Assembly (NCBI GenBank): GCA_016098155.1
Contig: JAAAJB010000329.1
Coordinates: 1 to 35,643, forward strand
DNA from: Actinomortierella ambigua
Taxonomy: Eukaryota; Mortierellomycota; Mortierellomycetes; Mortierellales; Mortierellaceae
Direction: 5' to 3'
Length of the DNA: 35,643 nucleotides
Of the stretch, positions 23,106 through 32,269 are shown one piece after another. The notes beneath the pieces are model-generated. The model had not been told where the DNA came from and did not search any database. It was given only the letters and a program-made list of their open reading frames with translations. The position numbers were made by a program, and so were the translations under genes. Numbering within the stretch: the first letter of the stretch is position 1; every line of letters begins with the position of its first letter.

Positions 23106-23435
23106 ATGTTCTTCCACTCCAACAAGCCTCCCAACGACAGCTACATCCCCCCCGGCAGGTACCAAACTCCAAAAGCCGGAGTGTAGACTTTGTTTCTCTT
23201 TATTGTCTTTTGGCTCGTATAGGAGGAGAGAAATAAAAAAAAAGGAGATGGGTGTGTTTGTTGTGTTTTGCTCGTTGCTTAGGGAGAATGAGAAGGGAGA
23301 CGGACAAGAAGGAGAGAAGAGGTGCGTGCACACCTTGACAGGTTTTTTAAAGACGGGTCACAAGAACCACCGTCTTCAATGCATTGGATGCAGCTGCTAC
23401 GATCTACCACGGGTTCGCGCGCGGGTGCGGGATAG
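23106..23435 (+). CDS. Proposed two-exon 48-residue protein of unknown function
   Basis: I propose exon 1 at 23106-23158 (ATG to AG before GTACCA) and exon 2 at 23342-23435 (after TTGACAG, ending TAG). The phase closes (AG+G = Arg) and gives 48 residues: MFFHSNKPPNDSYIPPGR, then FFKDGSQEPPSSMHWMQLL and an Arg/Ser/Gly-rich end. No recognised domain, signal peptide or transmembrane helix is evident. Support: the exons have complex, C-rich-third-position sequence unlike the homopolymer-rich surroundings, and plausible splice signals. It lies on plus between two minus-strand genes, converging on DcpS with only 62 bp between the stops, so the DcpS 3'UTR probably runs antisense across it. It could also be a terminal part of a longer gene with further 5' exons, or chance. 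I do not recognise the family. Confidence 0.38.
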
Positions 23436-23497
23436 CATCATCTGTCTACTCTTTCCCCCCCCCTCCCCTTCTTCTCCCCATTCTCTCGCTGTCAAGC

Positions 23498-24907
23498 TCA
23501 ATTGGACAGCTCGCCAGTAACAAGGGCGTAGACTGGGTGGTTGACACCTAGGGCGAAGCGCAGATTGATCTTGCTGTAGTAATCCGGATCGATATGCTCA
23601 ATGTTATCGATGATGTTTTCGAGCAGGTGCGACTGTCCTACGGTGCTGCCTGGCACTTGGGCTTGGACATGGGTGATATGAACATGGAAGTGATCTGCAT
23701 GCCATGGAAAAATAAGGCAAATCGTGCATGATATGGTAATCGGTTAAACTAATCGTTGGGGTTCTGCGGCGGCGGCGGGGAGGAACGAGGCCAAAGTATA
23801 CCTAAAAACAGTCTCGAATGTCTTTCAACCAAAAAAAAAAAAAAAAAAAACCTGTCCTTACAGTAACTGGGGTGGTAGTGAACAAAAAGCCGCACTTCGT
23901 CCGATGCCACGCCGGGAAACTTTTCAGGGACCATCTTGAGCGCCTTCTCGCGAATGTTCTTGAGCATAGGAAGGTGCTTCGTCGTCAGATCGCGCATGGA
24001 GCGAACATCGGATCGCATTGAGATGGCAAGGAGGTACAAAGACGAAAGGGTCTTCCTATCCCACTTGCTGTCGTAGTGAAAGAGGAGAATAAAAATGAAT
24101 TCGTACAAAATGGTGAGAAGTGGCATTGCCAACTACGTACAAATATCACCTTATATCCACGTCCAGGACGCGCGTACAAAGTTTGCCCTCATTCGACCTT
24201 GGGAAAACAAAAAAAAAAAAAAAGCTTAACAGTTCAACCGAAACTCGATCATACCTATCAGGCAGAACTATGAAGCCAGTATCAGGATCGTTGTCGCGGA
24301 AGAGGATGTCGTCTTGTTCTTTCGAACCGTTCAGGATGTTGTAGACCCACTGAATTCGACTCTTGGGCTGGTTCTCAATCCAGGGCAGAACGCGCGCGCG
24401 ATAGATCTCTGCGGTTTCGGTCACCATCTTGCGTTCCTGTTTCGAGTACTTGACAATGTGCTATCCAGTACCGCGTCAACGCAGAACATGTCATAACATA
24501 AGCCAAAACGACAACACAACGATGGAGGGGGTCTCAATTGGTCCTTTTGTCTCACTACAGGGTGCAAAGGAAAAACACGCCCAACTTACTGCTTCGGTGG
24601 CAGGATGGATGACCGAGATCTTCAGATCTGGCTCAAGCTGGCTCTGAGCAAGAATGGCCGTCCACCAAGAGTAGATGTCATTCTTGCCCAGAGTAGCCAA
24701 CGTGGCAATCCTCTGAGCAACATGACCGGTGGCAGTCTGGACTGGGAAGGCAGAACGCTCAATAATCAAGATAGCGGACTCTTGGGTATTAGCCTCACCA
24801 TTGACTGCAGTAGGCGAAGGAAGTGTCCCGAGGAGAGTGAGTGTCTTGAGAATGGGGTCCTCGTTCAGCACGCGAGTGAAATTGAATGCAGCAAGTTCGT
24901 GCGTCAT
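23498..24907 (-). CDS. DCS1: Scavenger mRNA decapping enzyme (DcpS/Dcs1), HIT family
   Basis: Four exons close in phase: 24907-24590, 24460-24255, 24067-23862 and 23694-23498, giving 308 residues, close to other DcpS proteins (337 in human, 350 in yeast). Signatures: ATEAHIVKYSKQERKMVTET, IQWVYNILNGSKEQDDILF, DTGFIVLPDSKWD, SMRDLTTKHLPMLKNIREKA, VHYHPSYYHFHVHITHV. The HIT triad is His245-x-His247-x-His249, with His247 the expected nucleophile. Known role: hydrolyses m7GpppN cap remnants left by 3'-5' mRNA decay, releasing m7GMP; acts as a dimer in cytosol and nucleus. The start ATG (MTHELAAFNF) is chosen as the first conserved-looking Met; the frame is open for a short way upstream. It is head-to-head with PPM2. 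All catalytic parts appear intact. Confidence 0.95.
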
Positions 24908-25107
24908 TGGTCCTGAATTGAGAGCGCGATGGAATGGTGATGGGAACGTGAGAAGGGGAGGGAAAAAAAATAATAGAGCAGACAATCCCCCACACAGAAA
25001 AAAAGCTTGGTCACAAAACTTCAAAACATGTTTCTACCAGGATTCTTTATTTATTCTCTCAAACTCTTAAACTCTTTTCATTCACGCTTTCCCTTCATTC
25101 ATTCCAC
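24908..25107. promoter_or_regulatory. Short divergent promoter of DCS1 and PPM2
   Basis: Only 200 bp separate the two start codons. The DCS1 side is purine-rich on plus (G/A runs at 24945-24975); the PPM2 side is pyrimidine-rich (TTCTTTATTTATTCTCTC, 25042-25100), a typical fungal initiator context. No TATA box is clear. Co-expression of the two genes is likely but not shown. Confidence 0.55.
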
Positions 25108-28100
25108 ATGCACAACCCAATGTCGCTGTCCAGTGCACATGCCGAGGCCGCCGACTTGGCTGTCCAAGGTACACTCTTTACCGAGCTATTTGCTGGCCAT
25201 ATCTTCAAGAAACAAAAAATAACAATAACGGATGTTCAGGAACCAAAATTTGGCTCTAACGGTTATGCTGTCGTATGGCGATCATTCACGATGTGATGAC
25301 AATAGGCACAAACAACTCAAGTATCACATCAAAACGCAGCGCTGAAAGGCTAGGCTACTTTGACCACTGTCACATTCACGGAGTAACCCCCAGAGACTCC
25401 CCTTTGTTGCTAAAGCATGTCGTGCCCCGGCCAGCCAGACGGTCGCCTGTCATCAACCGGGCCTACTTTATGCGGACAGACGGCATCCGCAGGATCATTG
25501 AACGATGGCTTGAAGACTGCGAGACTCTTCGTATACCCGAGTGTGCCATTGTCAGCTTGGGCTGTGGATTGTAAGTACCCAAGTGCGTGTGTTTTTTTTT
25601 CTTTGAAATACCCCCCCCCCCTACTTGCTGGGGTTGAAAGGGTGTATAGGATGTGGATACTTGAAACACCTCCATCCCCACCCCCCAACCTTCGTCACAC
25701 TCCACTAAAAAAAAAAGAGGCTTTGTGTTTACTCCTAATATAGCGATCCTACGTTCTTTCGACTCCAGTCCATCGCCAACGAAAAGGCCCAGCGTGGGGC
25801 AAGGGGCCCCACTCGCTGGCGGTATGTAGACATTGATTACCCCGCCCTCATCACCGAGAAGCTGTTTATGGCACGCACCAATTCAGAGTTGGCGGCTCTC
25901 CTGCCCAACAACGCTCATATCGACGATGTGGGACAATTGGCTTCAAACACCTATTCATGCCTCGGTGTCGATTTGCGACAACTAGATCAGCTCTCAAGTG
26001 CCCTGCAACAGGCAGGAGTCACGCCAGAAGCCAACATGCCCACGCTCATCATCTCTGAAGTCGTCCTCGCCTACCTCACCCCAGGAGAATCAGATGCTCT
26101 TCTCGGCTTCTTCTCACACTATCCACGAGGTAAGTGTGGGGAGGGAACACAAAGAATCAGTAGAATCGAGCTAAGCACGAGCGCGCTTTCTTTTTTTACC
26201 AGGGGCAAAAGATGATCGACTGGCATGACCCAAAATGCGGGGGAGACGGGGGTACATTGCATTGAGAGAACTTTGTTTGACCCCGTTTAGTGCTCATTTC
26301 TTTTCCCCCCTCATTCTGTTTAGCCTCATTTGTACTCCACGAACAGTGCGTGCCCGCTTTTGACCAACAACAGGATCGACCATCACATGAGCATGACCCC
26401 ACCAACGACAACAACAACAGCACCAGCGACAATACTCAAAATATGCACCCATTTGCGGCCACCATGTATACCCATTTTGAACGCACCATGACGTCGCTCA
26501 AGACACTCCGAGAATACCAGAGCATTGAAGACCAAGCTGCTCGGTTTCAGCGACTAGGCTGGACCGAGGGTCACATCCTCAACATGAATCTCTTTGAGGA
26601 CAAGGTTGTGCTGGCCGACCCAAGTCTGCGACGACGGATTGCGACCCTGGAGCCCTTTGACGAGTTTGATGAGATGCATTGGATCGGGACCTACTACTTT
26701 ATGGGCATCGCCACCACGCCTGCCAGAAATCCCTCTGACCCCACACCCAACGTCGTCAGGGCCCTCGGCCTGTCGGCCACTCTCCAGACTCTTACACCCT
26801 CCCCAGGCTGTTTCACTATATGGCCGGCGTCTTCTTCCAACAACAACAACAACAACACCTTGACAGCAACAGAGCCCACAACAACAACATCTACATCAAC
26901 AAACACATCACCTGAAGGCACATCATCATCGCATCCCACCCAAATAGATCACGCGCTCTGGACTCCACAAGCCCCGCTGGACTCGCTTCAGGTCCGCCGC
27001 AAGGGTCATTCACTCTGCATCCTCGGAGACTATGCGTACATCTTTGGCGGGTTTGGCGACAATTACACTCCAGGAGGCAACGGCAGTGGTGAGGTCGCTG
27101 CTGAGCAAGGCGCGACTGTGTTCCAGTCCCGGAACCACCAACAGGGTAGACTGAGCTCGATGGTGGTGTACAACCTTGCCACAGGTGCCCATCGATGCAT
27201 GGATCATGGTCACCAGAATAACAATAACAACAACAGCAACAACAACAACAACAATAACAATAACACGATCGAATGGCCCTCTGCACGCATGTACCACGCC
27301 GCCGTGTCCAACCAAGCCGGCTCCGCCTTCTTCCTGTACGGTGGACGCGACGGGCCGACCAAGGTCCACAACGACATGTGGCGGTTCTCAGCGGACGAGG
27401 GTTGGAGTCTGCTCTGGCGAGCCAAAACCGTGACCGAGGGTGGGTTCGATGGATCGTTCCCGAGGGGGATGTACAAACATACCTTGACGGCCATGACCGT
27501 CGCCGGTCGAGAGTTGATCGTTCTTGTCGGTGGACGCAATGCCCAGGGCGCAGCCAATGACCAGATCTGGGCCTTTGATCCTGTGGATTCTCAGTGGGCT
27601 AAATTCAATTGGCGCCCGAACGTTGCACCCCAAGCGCCTCGATCGTCGTCGTCAGCTTCGGCTTCGGCCTCGGCCTCGGCCTCAGCTTCAGCTTCACCCT
27701 TGGCTACCTCCCCCGTGGCTTCTCCAAGGACGACGGCGACGGCGACAATGACGACGCCACCCTCGCCTTCATTGTGGTCCCTCTCGTCATTCGCTCGCCA
27801 AAACCGGAGGAAGAGGTGGCAGGGTCTGTTCTCCCACAGCGCCACGGTCGTGACCGACCGCCAGAGTGGTCGGCCATCCATCCTGGTCTACGGAGGTATC
27901 CGTGGCAAGGGCGAGCATGTCCTGAACCAGCTCTGGCAGGTCACGCTTGGGGTCGAGGAGGAGACGTATACCTGCTGGGCGGATGCCAAACTGATCCCCT
28001 TGCAGCAGAAACAGCAACAGCAGCAGCAACATCAGCAACATCATCATCATGCGGATCACGAGGCAGAGGATGTCTTTATGTCTTCTCGGTTGAGTGACGA

Positions 28101-28611
28101 TAGCCTCGACGGCAGCAATAGCAGGAGCAGGAGCAGGAGCAGTTGGACTCCAAAACCTCGGTTCTCCCATGTCGGTGTCGCTGTGGGCAGGAACAAGGTG
28201 TGGCTCCTTGGAGGTGTGTCGGATCCGGCCTTGCTGCAGTGGCAAGAGACGGTGGCCGAGATTGAGTTGGTGGAGGACGATGACGATGGTGATGACGATC
28301 ATGATGATGATGATGATGAAGACGATGACGATGATATTGATGAGGAGGATGATATGGATGGCAGCGATGATCGTCACGGTCGTGGCCTTCGTCGTCGTCG
28401 TCGTCGTCGTAGAGTGACGGCAACCTACCGCGACCTGCCACCGTCGGCCTTCAAGTCGCTCGTGATGGTGAACCACGCGGCGGCGATCGATCGCGCGCGA
28501 GGCCGCATCGTCGGCGTCGGTGGAGGGGGTGTCTGCTTTGGATTCGGCGGATGGTTTGATAGCGAGAGCTGGGGCCTTGCTCTTCCTGTTGCAGAATCTG
28601 TATCTGTATAA
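25108..28611 (+). CDS. PPM2: tRNA wybutosine-synthesizing protein 4 (LCMT plus Kelch)
   Basis: Four exons close in phase: 25108-25168, 25306-25570, 25744-26129 and 26324-28611, giving 999 residues. The N-terminal half is a leucine carboxyl methyltransferase fold: VQGTNNSSITSKRSAERLGY, RRSPVINRAYFMRT, IVSLGCGLFDPTFFRL (SAM motif I), RYVDIDYPAL and LIISEVVLAYL. The C-terminal half from about residue 465 has Kelch repeats with paired Gly: YIFGGFGD, FFLYGGRDG, LIVLVGGRNA, ILVYGGIRG and VWLLGGVSD. This order separates PPM2/TYW4 from plain LCMT1. Known role: methylates and methoxycarbonylates the side chain to finish wybutosine at position 37 of tRNA-Phe. At 999 residues it is well over the 695 of yeast Ppm2; the excess is in Asn, Ser/Thr, Ala/Ser and Gln/His runs, an Asp/Glu stretch (about 888-920) and a run of Arg (about 926-934). 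No JmjC domain follows. The stop is within 2 nt of an AATAAA. Confidence 0.95.
27214..27266 (+). repeat. AAC/AAT polyasparagine tract in PPM2
   Basis: About 17 Asn codons broken by one Ser lie between two Kelch repeats. The frame is kept; it is probably a loop expansion. Confidence 0.85.
28275..28413 (+). repeat. GAT-rich acidic stretch followed by CGT poly-Arg run in PPM2
   Basis: GAT/GAC/GAG codons encode about 30 mostly acidic residues, then CGT codons encode a run of eight or nine Arg. Both are triplet microsatellites in frame within the last Kelch repeat region. Confidence 0.85.
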
Positions 28612-28612
28612 T

Positions 28613-28618
28613 AATAAA
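28613..28618 (+). terminator. PPM2: Poly(A) signal AATAAA for PPM2
   Basis: AATAAA begins 2 nt after the PPM2 stop codon. If this signal is used the 3'UTR is very short, around 15-30 nt. Confidence 0.5.
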
Positions 28619-30032
28619 AAGGTTTACTTTATTCTTTGCCCATTGCCCCTTCTGCTGTGTACCTCTCCAGAAAAGAACGCAAAAATATTGTAGTCTATGT
28701 CCTTTTTTTTTTGTCTGGGTTCTCCTTCCCCCCTCCTTTCCCGCCGCATCTTGTTGCAGGGGGACATGGGGGACATGGCATGCCAGGTCTGTCTTTAGCC
28801 TAAAAAAAAGTATGCGGATCCTAATTGCTCTGCCTGGCATCCCACCTCTTCTTGGGCACGCCCAAATGGTCTCCTGAAATACACGCACCTCATCTTTCAC
28901 TCTCGACATCTCCCCTCAAGCCCTCTCGCCATCAATTCAACTTTAGCATCGTGGTGAAAACAGCGAGTTCGATAGCATTACATTGGTTCTCGAAGGATCA
29001 GAGAACAAAGTTCAGTTCCTTTATTATTATTGTTGATAGTATTTTCGTGCTCTTGGTTACTGAAGGGGGGGACTGGCCACAAGATAATGCGAGCAGACAC
29101 GTCAAGCATGGATCGGGGTATGTGAAGAGATGAGGATGACACGTTGGGCGAGGGGGGAAAATCTTGTCCCCTTCACTCGCTTGCAAGCAAGAAAAAAAAA
29201 CACCCCTCCTTCCTTATCGACGGTTACATCTTGCCGTCAGAATAGGCGACCATTGGCCAATAGCAATCGAAGCGATAATCGCGCGAACCTTTTTGTGGCA
29301 CACGCCCTTCCTTTTCCCCTCTGCCACCATGATGAAAGGAAAGATTTTTTTTGGGTTCGCGACTTTGGGGAGTGATGTTTTGGGCTTGCTGGATCTTGGC
29401 TGTTATCTCGTAGGCTGCTCGGAATGCTAGAGTCATACATGAGATGTGTGGAGAAAAAAAGAAAGGGCCCGGGGAAGGCATCCGAACTGTCATGGGAAGG
29501 GCCTTTAGGGGAGATCCAAAAAAAAACATGGCACACGGGGGCTCGGTAATGGCAAAAGGGCCAAGATCTAGAAACTTTCATCTGTGGAGAAAAGGAGACC
29601 CAAGCCCTTTGAAAGATTGTTTGTGTTGCGCCTGTTGTGTTTTGCAAATAAAGTGTGCTACTAAACCTTGTCTTGTCAAGGACATCGCCGTCTGTTGATA
29701 AGAGCTCTCTCCTCTCTTTTCTCTTTCTCTCCTCATCCCCCTCCCCCCCCCTCTCCCTCTCCTCCTCAGCAAAAAATAGGAATCTTGAAGAAAGTTTGGA
29801 ACGAACGTGACCACCAAGCCCTAGCTTCTTGCAAAATGACTGGATGGGAAACAACATTCACAGAGAAAGAGGGGGGGGGAGGGGGAGATGGAATGAAGAG
29901 GCCGGGAAAGCCCTGCTCAAGGGCCTAACGGCGCGGCGCAATGACTACCAAGTATGTAGTAGTCCGTTTACGGAGGAATATCAGTGAGCCAAAATGACGG
30001 GCAAAAGCACGAAATCGTGGGTACCTCGAAAC

Positions 30033-30040
30033 TATATAAA
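30033..30040 (+). promoter_or_regulatory. TATA-like element in the gene-poor region
   Basis: TATATAAA is a strong match to a TATA box in a spacer that otherwise lacks one. The sequence after it (30060-30400) is more complex than its surroundings, but I recognise no RNA or protein gene there. Confidence 0.25.
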
Positions 30041-30120
30041 ATACTCTTGATCATTTGATGCCTTCAGGGGAATGGTGTTGAATGCCCCGTTTGGGCAATT
30101 GAATAATGGTAGAGGGAGGG

Positions 30121-30150
30121 CGTGTGTGTGTGTGTGCGTGTGTGTTTAGA
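30121..30150. repeat. (GT)n microsatellite
   Basis: GT dinucleotides with a single CG interruption in the 28.6-32.0 kb spacer. Confidence 0.85.
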
Positions 30151-32041
30151 CAACCCTTAAAGTTTTTCTCCACAACTCACCGCCGAGCCCCCTTGTCAAG
30201 GTTGCTCGGTTCTCCGACAGGAAACAAAAAGGGCTGCTGCAAACAGCGATGTCTTTGACACCACAAGCCACGACAAACTATTGATAAAATGAAATGTCGT
30301 GCTTGCTGGGGAGGTGAGACGGGCGGATCAAACAATTGTTCTCGCTGGCAATTTGATGATCTGGTTTGGTGGTCAGGCCCTGAGGTGTCGAACTCTACAT
30401 GACCCTGATGATAGATGATCGACAGCAGGGGCAGGGCTGGCTTTTAGAAACAAGGAGTGCACACATGGTAAGGGGAGAAGAAGAGAGGAGAAGCAGGATG
30501 AGGATGAGGGTGGAAGGGAAAACGTCGTCGATGGTGTCAACTCTTTCTTCGGGGAATAGTGGGATTACTGGGTAACCCAGAGTGCGAATGACGATGATGT
30601 GATATTACTCGATCTGAGAAACTTTTGAGTTGGAGAACCTGACACATCACCGCTAGTTCTGTTTCCCCTTTTCCCCCCAAGAAATCCGAGCCGGAGGATG
30701 AAAGGTGGGGTAAGAAGAGGCAGTGGGAGAATCTCTCATCTTCTCAGTACCCTGGGCCTACAAGGAATTAGTAGTAGATGGCTTCATCGAGAGCCTTGCA
30801 TTCGGAAGCCTCAAAGAGGATATTGGCGAGATCGACACGAAAAACACCGGGCCGTGAGAGGCGAGGAAAGGAGTGAATGTGACCGATAAGTGGTGAAGCA
30901 AGGAAGAAGAAGAGAACAAAAAAAAAGTAGAAGAAAAAAAAGCTTGAGGTGTTGTTGGTTGAGAGGCTAATGTCCATAAATGAATGGGACATGTACTTTG
31001 TTTTTTTCAGGCACACGTACACACAACAAACACACCAAAAGACACCTACCCTCGCATATTCGGAAGCTAGAAGAGGACAGCACTGTTTTGCATCTTGAAG
31101 TGTTGGTAACATTTGTGCGTGTATGTGTCGTGTCCTGTGAGAAAAAAAAAGAGTTGGAGAGGAGAGGAAGGAAGAACAACGGCTAGTCTACAATCAAAGC
31201 GTTTGCTTCGTGGTGTAAAGGGGAACAACAAAAGTGCCCGAATGAACGAGGCTTTGAAAGAGTGGCAGTGTGACACGAGCCGGGCAAAGGTGATAAAGAG
31301 ATAAAGAAAGGCTGAGGAGAATAATCAGTAATGCATTAGATGTGCGATCAGTATGTGTGCGTGTTGTGTGTGTAATATGTGTATGGGTGAAAAGCAGAGG
31401 AAACCAGCTCGGACTGGAGGGCCGCTCAACAGTGAGCACCCACCCAATCCACTTCACCCTCCACTACTACTTCACCCTCTTACTCGGCTTTATTCTTGGG
31501 AGGGTACAACAGGGGGGAGAGCAACAAAGCCTTCATTCGTTCACGATCAGGTGCTCGATTGCCCACGAACAAAAAAGATGTTTCAGTTGATCGCAACCAG
31601 TGGTGGCTAAAAGTGGATGACAGATGGTGCCAGGTGCCAGCACTCGGTGTTGGTGGTGTCAACCATGGTGCAATAACCATAATGCGCCGGTGAGAGTGAG
31701 TGGAGCAGGAGCAGGAAGAGGAGCAGCAGGGAGGAGGAGGGCAAGGAGAAAAAGAGTTTAGGTTTGCTCCCTCCAATTCAATCCGCTTACTGATTAGAAC
31801 CTTGAAGGTTTGACATATTTTCCTTCGCACCTCACTCACACCCCAAGCCATTTCCTTATTTCACCCCCCCTCCTTCCCCCATTTTTGCAACCTTTTTATT
31901 CTCTTAACCACATTTCTTTCCTTCTTTTCCTTTCTTCACCTTTCTCTTCTCGCCCTCTTCCCCCACCTCGCCCCCTCTCCTCCCCTCTCCCACCTGTACT
32001 CTAGTTCTTCCTTTTACCTCTCCACTCTTCTACCAATATCT

Positions 32042-32259
32042 GTATGTGATCACACCACTGACATGTCTGTCGATGAAACTGATTCCCTTGGAGTTTGTAG
32101 AGATCCCTGGTGCCTCAGCCCTAGCAGCTTTTTGCTCCTTGGGTGCATTATGGTCTACTATCGCCTTTCTCGATTATTGGCTGATGTTGATGCTGATGAT
32201 GTTGATGCTGATGATGTTGATGATGCTGACGTCCTGTATTTTCCTACTCTCCCAACTAG
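32042..32259 (+). other. Probable 5'UTR intron of acetyl-CoA synthetase
   Basis: A GTATGT donor at 32042 and a strong acceptor ending at 32259 (branch-like CTGAC, pyrimidine tract, CAACTAG) flank 218 nt just upstream of the start codon at 32270. The intron contains an ATG (32063) whose frame runs without a stop into the acetyl-CoA synthetase frame, so an unspliced message could encode a 69-residue N-terminal extension. Confidence 0.5.
32183..32229 (+). repeat. 15-bp tandem repeat (GATGTTGATGCTGAT)
   Basis: Two full copies and a variant third copy, in the 5' leader or intron of acetyl-CoA synthetase. If translated in the frame open to the synthetase it gives alternating Asp, Val and Ala. Confidence 0.85.
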
Positions 32260-32269
32260 AAAAATCACC

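Larger units (their letters stand above)
28612..32041. other. 3.4-kb region without a convincing gene, upstream of acetyl-CoA synthetase
   Basis: After the PPM2 poly(A) signal I find no frame with recognisable protein character beyond short pieces. Notable items: an ATTGGCCAAT inverted CCAAT palindrome (29252-29261), a TATATAAA box (30033-30040), a GT microsatellite (30121-30150), a 13-bp palindrome CTGGGTAACCCAG (30568-30580), and a pyrimidine-rich plus strand at 31840-32030 typical of a promoter and leader. Short frames such as the minus-strand one ending at 30768 (FRVDLANILFEASECKALD...) and the plus one at 31496-31693 (RNQWWLKVDDRWCQVPA) have ordinary composition but no splice partners. 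The region may be mostly acetyl-CoA synthetase promoter, possibly with an unannotated noncoding RNA. Confidence 0.4.

Noticed and set aside
29237..29857. 206-codon minus-strand open frame
   Set aside because: Low-complexity Glu/Arg stretch from a CT/C-rich tract and otherwise unstructured; no flanking exons or conserved-looking motif.
30030..30400. Possible U3-like or other snRNA gene downstream of the TATA box
   Set aside because: The sequence has a loose TGATCATTT match but lacks the highly conserved U3 box A, and no other snRNA signature was found.
30350..30410. Possible box C/D snoRNA (TTGATGAT ... CCTGAG ... CCTGATGA)
   Set aside because: The spacing is about 50 nt, no terminal stem is evident, and such short motifs are common by chance. 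A covariance search would settle it.
30768..30890. Minus-strand terminal exon candidate (FRVDLANILFEASECKALD...)
   Set aside because: Looks protein-like but no usable acceptor lies nearby and upstream minus-strand exons could not be joined; 30-40 open codons can occur by chance.
31496..31851. Overlapping plus and minus open frames of 65-120 codons
   Set aside because: Both strands look equally plausible, neither has a partner exon, and no family is recognised.
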